A DNA stretch of 64,000 nt from assembly GCA_008923315.1 (NCBI GenBank), contig WBSF01000008.1:310001-374000 (forward strand). Direction: 5' to 3'. The notes below the pieces were generated by a model that searched no databases, was not told where the DNA came from, and saw only the letters and a program-made list of their open reading frames with translations. This stretch comes from Betaproteobacteria bacterium SCN1. GTDB lineage: Bacteria; Pseudomonadota; Gammaproteobacteria; Burkholderiales; Thiobacillaceae. The translations under genes were made by a program, and so were the position numbers. Below, piece after piece: positions 18,386-25,832 of the stretch (position 1 is the first letter of the stretch; each line of letters opens with the position of its first letter).

Positions 18386-18681
18386 TTGCGCTCCTTCAAA
18401 GCAATCCAGTCTCGCTCAAATCGGTCTTCAATTTCTTCGAAACTGACGAATTCGACAGGTTCCATGCTCCCGAAATAATGGCGATGGTGACTGCCGTGGG
18501 CATTGTCATAGCCAATCACACGTCCGTTGTCACCCGCGAAGAGGTTGTGGTTGATATAGGCCAGGTTATATCGGGTGACCCGGCCTGTCGCATCATCAAT
18601 CCACACTTCCCGCCGCAGAATTCCATTTCCGCGCTTACTGGCGATCCTGTAAGTCTCGTCGGTGGTCTTCCTAACAGCCAT
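18382..18681 (-). CDS. DUF6516 (TumE-like) putative toxin
   Basis: 99 residues, compact and charged, with phrases typical of DUF6516: VWIDDATGRVTRYNLAYINHNL, GRVIGYDNAHGSHHRHYFG and FVSFEEIEDRFERDW. The His-rich GSHHRHYFG could be part of an active site, though that is inference. It precedes its antitoxin-like partner with a four-base overlap. A short palindrome covers the start codon and is a candidate operator. Confidence 0.78.
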   Translation of the reverse strand: MAVRKTTDETYRIASKRGNGILRREVWIDDATGRVTRYNLAYINHNLFAGDNGRVIGYDNAHGSHHRHYFGSMEPVEFVSFEEIEDRFERDWIALKERK

Positions 18682-18695
18682 GATAGATCATATCA
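18681..18695. promoter_or_regulatory. Candidate operator of the TumE/TumA-like pair
   Basis: Inverted repeat TGATA-GATCA-TATCA directly at the toxin gene's start codon. Antitoxins of this type usually repress their own operon, so this is a likely binding site; arms are only five bases, so chance is not excluded. Confidence 0.35.
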
Positions 18696-18829
18696 CGGCT
18701 GTCGAAAGACTATGTTGAACTGCTGGCCAGCTCGGCCCTTGGGCGAAATATTACTGGTTCCCAGTTATTAGGATCAGGGCGGGAACGCCGAGCTTAGCCT
18801 CGGTCCGAGGCTTCAAGCGTGCATTTCCT

Positions 18830-19150
18830 TCATTCGGCGAATACTTCCTGCAGCGTGCCCAAGACAGTGCCGAGGGTTTTCGCCGAAACCGTGCCCAGAC
18901 GCTTGGCCAGGCGCACCTTGTCCACGGTGCGGACCTGATCCAGCAGAATCAGTCCCTTGGTGCCTGCGTGAGTGACTGGCACTCTGAACGGCGCCGCGAA
19001 GCCCTTAGAGGTCATGGGCGCGACAATCACGGTCTTGAGGTGATCGTTCAGCTCGGCCGGCGAAACCACCAGGCATGGGCGCGACTTCTTGATCTCGCTG
19101 CCCACGGTGGGGTCAAGGTTAACGAGCCAGATCTCGCCGCGCTTCACCAC
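18830..19150 (-). CDS. mazF: MazF/PemK-family mRNA interferase toxin
   Basis: 106 residues, standard length. It starts KRGEIWLVNLDPTVGSEIKK and continues RPCLVVSP, VIVAPMTS and LLDQVRTVDKVRL, all hallmark MazF/PemK phrases that include the catalytic arginine/threonine region. It would cleave mRNA unless bound by its partner. The start overlaps the antitoxin stop by seven bases. Two toxin-antitoxin pairs stand side by side here. Confidence 0.93.
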   Translation of the reverse strand: MVKRGEIWLVNLDPTVGSEIKKSRPCLVVSPAELNDHLKTVIVAPMTSKGFAAPFRVPVTHAGTKGLILLDQVRTVDKVRLAKRLGTVSAKTLGTVLGTLQEVFAE

Positions 19151-19407
19151 ACGAGTTCCGCGTCGTCCTCGTTGCCGAATTCACCCATGACCAATTCATC
19201 GCCGCCCGCGGCCGCAACTTTCTGTGCGGCCTCCGCCCAGCCGGAGCGCGTCGGAAGCGCTGGCTTACGCAGCACGATGACACCGTTTTCAACGGTCATT
19301 TCGGCCCCAGTGGCTTCTTCCAGTCCGACTTGTTGCAGAATCGGCTTTGGTAGAACAACGCCTTTGCTGTTGCCGATTGCTCGTATGGTTACATGCATCG
19401 CTTTCAT
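19144..19407 (-). CDS. mazE: MazE-like antitoxin (AbrB/SpoVT fold)
   Basis: 87 residues from the ATG at 19407. The N-terminal swapped-hairpin DNA-binding fold is clear: TIRAIGNSKGVVLPKPILQQVGL, then GAEMTVENGVIVLRKP. The tail is acidic (GEFGNEDDAELVW) and would wrap the toxin. I place the start just downstream of a good promoter rather than at an earlier ATG that would lie upstream of it. Confidence 0.9.
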   Translation of the reverse strand: MKAMHVTIRAIGNSKGVVLPKPILQQVGLEEATGAEMTVENGVIVLRKPALPTRSGWAEAAQKVAAAGGDELVMGEFGNEDDAELVW

Positions 19408-19417
19408 AGTGGCAACA

Positions 19418-19446
19418 AAGTTATTCCCTATTGTTAGGGTTGTCAA
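19418..19446 (-). promoter_or_regulatory. Promoter and operator of mazEF
   Basis: On the minus strand a perfect -35 TTGACA (19446-19441) and a -10 TAACTT (19423-19418) are 17 bases apart. The spacer holds the palindrome CCCTA-ACAA-TAGGG, well placed for autorepression by MazE. The mazE ATG follows about 11 bases after the -10. Confidence 0.75.
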
Positions 19447-19447
19447 G

Positions 19448-19915
19448 TTACAGCTCTTTACGGTGATCAACTTCATCTTCCGCCTGCGCCTGATCAAGCC
19501 TGGCCTTGACCTCCCGCTTGCCCATTTTCCGGACGGCTGCGATGCTGCCCATCTGTTCGGACCTTGGGCGCGTTTTGCCTGCTTCCCAGAGGTAAATGGT
19601 CTGGCCGGAAACACCGATGAGCAAGCCCATTTCCCGTGCCGACAGACCTAGCCGCGTCCGTTGGGCGAGTATGCCTTGCGGTTTGAATCGCGGCTTCGCA
19701 ACAGAGGGCTCATCGGCTGCAGAAGCTGTCTGCTTACGCCCCGTCTTTTCCAGGCTGGCCACCTGCTTTTCCAGGGCCTCGATGCGCCTCTTCAATGCGG
19801 CGATATCGGAGCGATAGCGGTTTGATGCCTTCTTGAGGCTTTCGGTTTCGCCACGGAGCTGCTTGCGGACCAGCCGGGCGATTTCTTCTTTGAGCGCGGT
19901 TGCGATGTTCGACAA
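19448..19915 (-). CDS. Coiled-coil plus Cro/C1-type HTH regulator
   Basis: 155 residues. The first 60 form a charged coiled coil (KEEIARLVRKQLRGETE, RRIEALEKQVASLEK). After an alanine/serine linker comes a Cro/C1-type HTH: LAQRTRLGLSAREMGLLIGV, then SGQTIYLWEAGKTRPR. The tail is basic. It probably binds DNA as a multimer. Possible partners are the adjacent toxin-antitoxin genes; a role in element regulation is inferred only. Confidence 0.75.
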   Translation of the reverse strand: MSNIATALKEEIARLVRKQLRGETESLKKASNRYRSDIAALKRRIEALEKQVASLEKTGRKQTASAADEPSVAKPRFKPQGILAQRTRLGLSAREMGLLIGVSGQTIYLWEAGKTRPRSEQMGSIAAVRKMGKREVKARLDQAQAEDEVDHRKEL

Positions 19916-20023
19916 TTAAATTTCCTCAGAACGGGGTGGCGGATAGAAAAGTCAATGGAGCGCATCGTGTGGACGCCGACGACGCCACGCGGCTTTGTTA
20001 CGCTGATTCGGTGGGCCTCAGGG

Positions 20024-20356
20024 CTATGTATTTCTTGGCGCAAACATGATGATCGACATGCCGGCAAGGGCCACCAAGGAACCCACGAGATCCCAAGTGC
20101 CGGGCTTTATGCCATCGACTATCCAAAGCCAAAGGATGGCAACGAAAATGTAGACGCCGCCGTAGGCCGCATAAACACGACCGGCGGCTGTTGGATGTAG
20201 CGACAAGAGCCAGGCGAACGCTGCAAGGCTGAACGCAGCGGGAATGAGGAGCCACGGGCTTTTGCCCTGCGTCAGCCAGAGGTAAGGAAGGTAACACCCG
20301 ACTATTTCAGCCACTGCCGTTATGAGGAAAAGCAGGATGGTTTTGATTTCAAGCAT
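20024..20356 (-). CDS. ynfA: YnfA-family (UPF0060) small membrane protein
   Basis: 110 residues with four membrane helices and the signature phrases [33 protein letters not shown] and [18 protein letters not shown]. The family resembles small multidrug resistance transporters but its substrate is not established. It is intact and probably cargo; no partner gene is nearby. Confidence 0.93.
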   Translation of the reverse strand: MLEIKTILLFLITAVAEIVGCYLPYLWLTQGKSPWLLIPAAFSLAAFAWLLSLHPTAAGRVYAAYGGVYIFVAILWLWIVDGIKPGTWDLVGSLVALAGMSIIMFAPRNT

Positions 20357-20418
20357 AGCGATTCGCGACCACCTTCAGAAATGCATAAGCAATGGGGATA
20401 TCAAGGGCATACGCTGTT

Positions 20419-21405
20419 TCATTCACCTTCCTGAACCTTCGTCCCCGGCGATTTGACCCTGCGTGCCCTTGGATGCGCCTGATCGTAGACCTTGGCCAGA
20501 TGCTGCCAGTCAAGGTGCGTATAGACCTGGGTTGTCGAGATGTTTGCGTGTCCAAGCAATTCCTGGACGGCCCGGAGATCGCCTGAAGATTGCAACAGAT
20601 GCGTGGCAAAAGCATGCCTGAGCAAGTGCGGGTGAACTGGCTGCCCGAGCCTCGATTTGTCCGCCCACTGGTCCAGCCGCTTCTGGACGCTTCTCTGTCC
20701 CAGGCGATCGCCATTGCGACTTAGGAAGAGTGCTTTTTCCTGTTTACGGTTGAGTGAGTCCCGCCAGGGTAGCCAGGCCTCGATCGCGCGCACTGCGCAT
20801 TTGCCGATCGGCACAATACGCGTCTTGCTGCCTTTGCCGGTAACGCGCGCCTCCCCTGCCTTGAGGTCAACGTCGAGCAGGTTCAATCCCGTCAGTTCGC
20901 TGAGACGCAGCCCGGCCGAATACAGCAGCTCGAACATGGCGCGGTCGCGCGCAAGGATGGCATCCTCCTCGATGACGTCTGGTGCGGCCCGGCTGTCGAG
21001 CAGTTGAGCACAGGCGTCAGGGGTCAAAGTACTGGGAAGCTTGCGCCGCAGCTTGGGGCCCTTGAAGCCGGCACACGGATTGTTCGGATAACCCAGCCGA
21101 TGGATGGCGAAGGTGTAGAACCCCCTCCAGCTCGAAAGGTGCCTGGCCACGCTGGCCGCGGACAGGCCGCGCTTGCGGATCTGGATGACGGCCTGGCGGA
21201 TGGTTTCGGCTCCTGCATCGCGCGCCAGGACATCCGCCTCGAAAAAGAAGCGCAGCAACGCATCGAGATCATGCCGATAACTCTGAGATGTATTGGGGGA
21301 CAGCCTTCGCTCGACATCGAGGTATTGAAGATAGGCCACCGTGTCTCGATAACACCCGGTTTCGCGGAAAGGTTCCGATGCCAGTTCGCTCGAATCAGGT
21401 CTCAT
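20419..21405 (-). CDS. xerC: XerC-like tyrosine recombinase
   Basis: 328 residues. N-terminal SAM-like core-binding domain (DTVAYLQYLDVERRLSPNT), then the catalytic domain with R in YSAGLRLSELTGL, K in GKGSKTRIVPIG, HxxR in LLRHAFATHLL and the nucleophile Y in NISTTQVYTHL. All catalytic residues are present. It resembles XerC more than phage integrases and may resolve dimers of the element or use a cellular dif-like site. A cluster of inverted repeats lies just upstream. Confidence 0.93.
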   Translation of the reverse strand: MRPDSSELASEPFRETGCYRDTVAYLQYLDVERRLSPNTSQSYRHDLDALLRFFFEADVLARDAGAETIRQAVIQIRKRGLSAASVARHLSSWRGFYTFAIHRLGYPNNPCAGFKGPKLRRKLPSTLTPDACAQLLDSRAAPDVIEEDAILARDRAMFELLYSAGLRLSELTGLNLLDVDLKAGEARVTGKGSKTRIVPIGKCAVRAIEAWLPWRDSLNRKQEKALFLSRNGDRLGQRSVQKRLDQWADKSRLGQPVHPHLLRHAFATHLLQSSGDLRAVQELLGHANISTTQVYTHLDWQHLAKVYDQAHPRARRVKSPGTKVQEGE

Positions 21406-21428
21406 AGTCTCAAGGTCTCAGTACTGCA

Positions 21429-21577
21429 GTGAGCCAGCGGGCATCGCCCACTGGCTCACATTGTGCCCCCTTTCTGCCTTCTTTTGCGATAGCAGAAAGG
21501 AAAGCTGTTACCTTCGTAGGGAACCCTGTTTAACTATCTGAACGGTCTGCGTATGCAATTCGCAAACTGCATACGCA
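21429..21577. repeat. Three inverted repeats between xerC and the KfrA-like gene
   Basis: Three hairpins in 150 bases: GTGAGCCAG...CTGGCTCAC (21429-21459, with an inner GGG/CCC); CTTTCTGC...GCAGAAAG (about 21470-21505); and TGCGTATGCA...TGCATACGCA (21548-21577, ten-base arms, ten-base spacer). The first resembles a terminator stem without a strong T run. The third is a perfect repeat of recombinase-site size. It could be terminator plus promoter architecture, or a recombination site for the adjacent XerC-like enzyme. Confidence 0.5.
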
Positions 21578-21582
21578 CCCTG

Positions 21583-22653
21583 TCACGACTTCGATGCCGA
21601 CTCGATCTGCTCCGCAACCAGGAGTGTCGTCAGCCGGCCGGCCAGCTCGCCGTACTTTTCCTCAGTATCTGGATGCCGGAAACGGCGGACGACCTCGGCG
21701 AGATGTTCTTCGGCTGCAGCCATGTCTCCGGTCTTCATCTTGCTCACCAGCCGCGAAATCAGCCTCCCCTTCTGTTCGCTCAATTCGCGCCGGAAAAGCA
21801 CGCCTGCGGGATCGTAGGCGCCCTTCTTGCCCGCAAGAATATCCAGCAAATCCGCCCACTCGCTGAAAGATGCGCGCTTGTCACCGTTCGCCGCCGCGAC
21901 AAACAGCGCCTCCCCACGCCGGTCGAGCCCGGCAAACAACGCGGCATCCGCCATAGCCGTAGCCTGCGCATGCATGGCCTTCAATTCAGCAGCGCGCTGC
22001 GTGTGCAGCTGCAGGGTATCGTGGCCGGCACGTTCGACATCCCCCTCGATGCGGCCCAGCAGCGTGCATGCGCCCAGCAGCAGGTTCGATTCGGAATCAG
22101 ACAGGATTGCTTTCTTGAAACTCATCGCACCCCAGCTCCCTTTCTGCTCTACTGCTTTCGTACCTGTTGCGACGCCGATGAAAGTCATCAGCCGCGTCCG
22201 CACTGCCTTGATCTCGGCCGAGAGCTTCCTGGACAGATCCGCCTGTTGTTTTAAGCCAGCCGGATCCCGCTCATCCCCTGCCCAGCCAATGCGCATGCCT
22301 TCGGCGATCGCCTGGCGCCGGTTCTCCAGTTCGACGACCTTGAGTCCACGCGAAGGCTTGTCCTTCGCTTGCCTCTGCGCAGTCGCCAACTGCCCCCGAA
22401 GGGAATCGATCTGGTTGCGTGCGAATTCGAGGTCGAATCTCAGCGTTTTGATGACCTGCCCCTGAGTCTCCAGTTCGGTCGTCAGCAGCTGCAGCTTCGC
22501 CTGATCCGCCTCGGCCTGCGGCGCTTTCCCGTCCAGGACGGCCTGGATGGCTTCGCGCTGCTGCGGGCTGACCCACAACGTCATCGCATTCAGGTTCGCC
22601 TGCCGTCGCCGGGCACGGTATGCCGCCTGACGTTCGCTATTGCTTTGCCCCAT
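21583..22653 (-). CDS. KfrA-like coiled-coil protein
   Basis: 356 residues from the ATG at 22653 (MGQSNSERQAAYRARRR); a longer in-frame start lies inside the operator region and is less likely. It opens with a basic segment typical of small plasmid regulators and LNAMTLWVSPQQREAI, followed by long helices (ELETQGQVIKTLRFDLEFAR, QIDSLRGQLATAQRQAKD) and a helical C-terminal half. General layout matches KfrA-like plasmid partition accessories, but I cannot name the family. Divergent from the SprT-like gene with a shared operator region. Confidence 0.65.
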   Translation of the reverse strand: MGQSNSERQAAYRARRRQANLNAMTLWVSPQQREAIQAVLDGKAPQAEADQAKLQLLTTELETQGQVIKTLRFDLEFARNQIDSLRGQLATAQRQAKDKPSRGLKVVELENRRQAIAEGMRIGWAGDERDPAGLKQQADLSRKLSAEIKAVRTRLMTFIGVATGTKAVEQKGSWGAMSFKKAILSDSESNLLLGACTLLGRIEGDVERAGHDTLQLHTQRAAELKAMHAQATAMADAALFAGLDRRGEALFVAAANGDKRASFSEWADLLDILAGKKGAYDPAGVLFRRELSEQKGRLISRLVSKMKTGDMAAAEEHLAEVVRRFRHPDTEEKYGELAGRLTTLLVAEQIESASKS

Positions 22654-22671
22654 GTTGTTGAGCCCCCTATC

Positions 22672-22709
22672 GTTACAAGTAACAGGATAGCACAACCGTT
22701 ACAAGTAAC
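22672..22709. promoter_or_regulatory. Paired palindromic operators in a divergent promoter region
   Basis: The 12-base palindrome GTTACAAGTAAC occurs twice, at 22672-22683 and 22698-22709, 26 bases centre to centre, between two divergently transcribed genes. An identical double site in an intergenic region is very likely a regulator binding site; the KfrA-like product is the obvious candidate for autoregulation. Confidence 0.7.
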
Positions 22710-22780
22710 AAGCAGATTTATGGATTGTGCAATCCACAAATTCGTCCATACAATGCCATCATCAATACCAAGGCGTGAAC

Positions 22781-23716
22781 ATGGCTCAATTACTCCCCAC
22801 CGAGGAAGCCTATGGCGAGCTGCAGGCCGCCTACGATCATTTCAACCAGACGCTGTTTGCCGACTCGCTGCCGTCCTGCCTCATCACCTTTCAGCGCGAA
22901 AAGCGAACCTACGGGTACTTCTCACATGCCCGGTTCGAGTCGGGTACCGGAAAAACGACCGACGAGATCGCCATCAACCCGTCTTACTTCGCCGTGATTC
23001 CCCTCACGGAAATCCTGCAAACACTGGTTCATGAGATGGTCCACCTCTGGCAGGCGCACTTTGGCACGCCCGGCCGGCGCGGGTATCACAATCGGGAATG
23101 GGCCGAGAAAATGGAGTCGATCGGCCTCATGCCGTCCGACACGGGTGAACCAGGCGGTCGGAAGGTCGGCGAAAAGATGGCCGATTACGCGGTTCCGGGG
23201 GGGCGATTCTCCGTCGCCTCGCAGGAACTGCTGACCGGCGATTTCACGATCACCTGGCGGGATCGCTTCCCCGCCCTACCCCTTCGCGCGTCAACCGAGC
23301 TCGGCGACGCGGCCACATCGGTTCGGCCCCGTCTGTCCACCGGCGAGAACGACCGATCCAACCGCAAGAAGTACACGTGCCCGACGTGTGGCAGCAATAC
23401 CTGGGGGAAGCCTGGCCTGAAACTCATCTGCGGCGAGTGCCGCACGCCGTTGGGGATAAAGGGTGAGTCGCTACCTATCATCAATTCACACCCACTAAAC
23501 AACGAGGCCCTGGTTTTGAAGTCGGTGTCCGATGTTGGGATGCAATCTGACCACGAATGGAGCAAAGGGTATTACTGTGCCGTGGCAGCTCTGCTGCGTG
23601 AGGCCGGTTGTGTAACCCCTGATGTACGCTCGCTGTTTAAGCAGGGCAATGGTGCCGAGTATGCCGATAACGCAGATATCTCGCTGTTCCGGGCACATGG
23701 ATTGATACATGACTGA
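22781..23716 (+). CDS. SprT-like zinc metalloprotein
   Basis: 311 residues from the ATG at 22781. The zinc protease motif HEMVH appears in QTLVHEMVHLWQAHFG, with upstream phrases YFSHARFESG and DEIAINPSYF typical of SprT-like domains. The C-terminal part has a zinc ribbon (YTCPTCGSNTWG ... LICGECRTPL). Human Spartan of this fold degrades DNA-protein crosslinks; plasmid versions may clear covalent relaxase or topoisomerase adducts, which is inference. Confidence 0.9.
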   Translation: MAQLLPTEEAYGELQAAYDHFNQTLFADSLPSCLITFQREKRTYGYFSHARFESGTGKTTDEIAINPSYFAVIPLTEILQTLVHEMVHLWQAHFGTPGRRGYHNREWAEKMESIGLMPSDTGEPGGRKVGEKMADYAVPGGRFSVASQELLTGDFTITWRDRFPALPLRASTELGDAATSVRPRLSTGENDRSNRKKYTCPTCGSNTWGKPGLKLICGECRTPLGIKGESLPIINSHPLNNEALVLKSVSDVGMQSDHEWSKGYYCAVAALLREAGCVTPDVRSLFKQGNGAEYADNADISLFRAHGLIHD

Positions 23717-23784
23717 GAGTCGAAATCATGCGCTGACCGAAATAAAGGAAAGCCAAGGAAAGCATACTGACAACCGATCATGTG

Positions 23785-23808
23785 TCCGGCCTACACTGCG
23801 AGGCCGGA
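23785..23808 (+). promoter_or_regulatory. Hairpin upstream of the 23829 gene
   Basis: Inverted repeat TCCGGCCT...AGGCCGGA with an eight-base loop, ending ten bases before the GAGG ribosome site of the next gene. It could be a terminator stem of the SprT-like gene (no T run) or a leader hairpin. Confidence 0.4.
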
Positions 23809-23828
23809 TGAACTACCGAGGATGAATT

Positions 23829-24407
23829 GTGGTTGCCAATGACGAACGATTTAAGGGTGACATCCTGATCTACGTGGATGGGTATCGTGTGGACGACTTT
23901 AGGTGCATCGAACACAACTTCCCGGATGGTTTCCCCTCCCCCACGGCCGGTGGCTGGGCGGTCGGAAACAATGCCCGCGACCGCTACTGCTCCAGAATGG
24001 CGCTCGACAAGATCCGGCGGTTCAGAGACTACGATGAAGCGGTCCGCTATATCGAGGCAAAGCGTCGCAAACGGAAAAACGAACGGTTCCAACTCGTCTA
24101 TCAGTTGGGTAGCCTGTTTCACGAGGTTTCGACACTCGACGACATCCTGCTGATAGATGAAGAAGCCGATGCGGAAAAGGCACTGGAAGCGGCATGTCGG
24201 GCTCGGCTCAGGGACGAATTCGAAGAAAAATATCCGGGGTTGGAGGCGCTGAAGAAGGTCGCCACCAGGAACACGGCCTTCTCCGCGGCCGAGTTGCTGC
24301 AGATCATCCGCAAGGAAGGTGTCGAGACGGCTCGCAAACGTTATGCAAAAGGCACCTACTACCGGCTGCTCAAGGTGCTGCGGGATGCAGGGCTGGATCA
24401 CGCCTGA
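23829..24407 (+). CDS. Hypothetical charged helical protein
   Basis: 192 residues from a GTG, chosen because GAGG stands eight bases before it. Soluble. The C-terminal half is highly charged and helical (ARLRDEFEEKYPGLEALKKVATR) and ends with a possible HTH-like pair (AAELLQIIRKEGVETARKRYAKGTYYR). No family recognised. It separates the SprT-like gene from the exosortase locus. Confidence 0.65.
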   Translation: MVANDERFKGDILIYVDGYRVDDFRCIEHNFPDGFPSPTAGGWAVGNNARDRYCSRMALDKIRRFRDYDEAVRYIEAKRRKRKNERFQLVYQLGSLFHEVSTLDDILLIDEEADAEKALEAACRARLRDEFEEKYPGLEALKKVATRNTAFSAAELLQIIRKEGVETARKRYAKGTYYRLLKVLRDAGLDHA

Positions 24408-24505
24408 AACCCGTGTGCGGTGGCTTCACTCTGAAGATATCCACTGCGTATTCCTGTGAAACCGCGGTTGAATTCATGGTTTTGTCATAACTGGAGCCGA
24501 GCATA

Positions 24506-25093
24506 GTGCCGTTCAGATGCCCGTATCCGGCTATGCCCTTTCCTGCCTACAACGAAGTTCCCTATCTGCCAGACGGCGCCTGCGACCAGCCGCCATCGCG
24601 CGATCCCTATCCATTGGGGCTCACCGTGGCGATCTTCATCGGCGTATTTGCCATCCTGCAATGGGTCTGGGGCGAGGCGCGCAACACCTGGGTCGAACGC
24701 CTCGTCATTCACGAAGCCACAGTGAAACCAGCAGCGGCCCTGATTCGAACTATCACGCCCGATATCGATGCCCGCCCTGTCGCCGCCAGTATCAAGGCAT
24801 CAGGCGGCGGTCTCAATATCCTCAACGGATGTGAGGGCACCGAAGTCATGTTCCTGCTCGCTGCTGCCTTCGCCGCGGTACGGATGAACTGGCGGCGCAA
24901 ACTGATGGGCCTGGGACTCGGATTGGGGTTCGTCTTCCTGCTTAACCAGGCGCGCATCCTCGCCCTGTTCTACGCCTTCCGCGATGCGCGCCCGCTGTTC
25001 GATCTGCTACATACCACCGTGCTGCCAGCCATCCTCATCGCGGCGGTCGCCCTGTACTTCTATGCCGTCCTCCACCGCGACCGGATGGCCTAG
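24506..25093 (+). CDS. Exosortase-family transpeptidase (XrtM/XrtH-like)
   Basis: 195 residues from a GTG preceded by GGAG; an ATG at 24533 is an alternative. Several membrane helices with the exosortase triad: Cys109 in ILNGCEGTEVMFLL, Arg150 in LLNQARILALFY and His169 in LFDLLHTTVLPA. The small size and the NGCEG text point to a short-form exosortase of the XrtM or XrtH kind rather than the EpsH-type with EpsI. It should cut a C-terminal sorting signal and hand the protein to an acceptor at the inner membrane. The likely substrate is encoded at 25833. Subfamily naming is from memory. Confidence 0.85.
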   Translation: MPFRCPYPAMPFPAYNEVPYLPDGACDQPPSRDPYPLGLTVAIFIGVFAILQWVWGEARNTWVERLVIHEATVKPAAALIRTITPDIDARPVAASIKASGGGLNILNGCEGTEVMFLLAAAFAAVRMNWRRKLMGLGLGLGFVFLLNQARILALFYAFRDARPLFDLLHTTVLPAILIAAVALYFYAVLHRDRMA

Positions 25094-25691
25094 CCCGGCC
25101 CGTTTCGCGTTCGTGCTCGGCGCTTGCCTGACGGTGACGCTCACGGCCGCCTGGCTGTGGGGGGCGGCACTGATCGAGATCCTGATTCCAGTCGCCCGGC
25201 AGGCCCTCGGCTGGATCGACAACCGTTTCAGCGTCCTTTCTCTCGGCATCGAGCACACCTGGCAGGACACCGTGGTGCACCTGCGGCTGAACCTTTCCTC
25301 CGGGTTCGTCATGGGTGGACGAGTCCTCATCCCCGATCCCCGGGGCTTCCTGACGGTCGACACACCGATCGGAAATCTGCTCCAGCCGCTGGCGATCGCG
25401 CCGGCCATCGCAGCAGCGCTGCCCGGGAAACTTTCCCAGCGCCTGATGCGTTTCGTCCTCGCCGCACTCTTCGCACTGGGTTTCCTGGTCGTCGACCTGC
25501 CGCTCGCGCTGCATGCCATCGCGTGGGACATGCTCACCTATAGCCTTGGAATGAATGATTTCTCACCACTGCTTGCATGGCTTGCCTTTCTGAATGGTGG
25601 TGGGCGGCTTGGTATCGCCTTGCTTCTGGGCTTGGCCGCGTGGAGATCGTCACAATACTTTGCTCATATAAATAATAAGTTAGCAACATAA
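25062..25691 (+). CDS. Exosortase-associated membrane protein
   Basis: 209 residues from the ATG at 25062, which overlaps the exosortase end; a longer frame inside the exosortase gene is rejected. One N-terminal membrane helix (FAFVLGACLTVTLTAAWLWG), then an extracytoplasmic domain (TVVHLRLNLSSGFVMGGRVLI), then three or four helices. The topology and tight coupling match companion proteins known beside short exosortases. Function unknown; perhaps substrate presentation or acceptor transfer. Confidence 0.75.
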   Translation: MPSSTATGWPSPARFAFVLGACLTVTLTAAWLWGAALIEILIPVARQALGWIDNRFSVLSLGIEHTWQDTVVHLRLNLSSGFVMGGRVLIPDPRGFLTVDTPIGNLLQPLAIAPAIAAALPGKLSQRLMRFVLAALFALGFLVVDLPLALHAIAWDMLTYSLGMNDFSPLLAWLAFLNGGGRLGIALLLGLAAWRSSQYFAHINNKLAT

Positions 25692-25832
25692 CCCAAACTG
25701 AAATCGAGATGATCTACTACTAAAGTCTTAGTGCGAACGGTTCACGGAATACTGTGATCTGGCGCGATCCTCTGTCACATCCCATCCGTAGCCTTCCGTC
25801 CACTGGCCAGTTTCGGTCAAGGGAGAAGGCGT

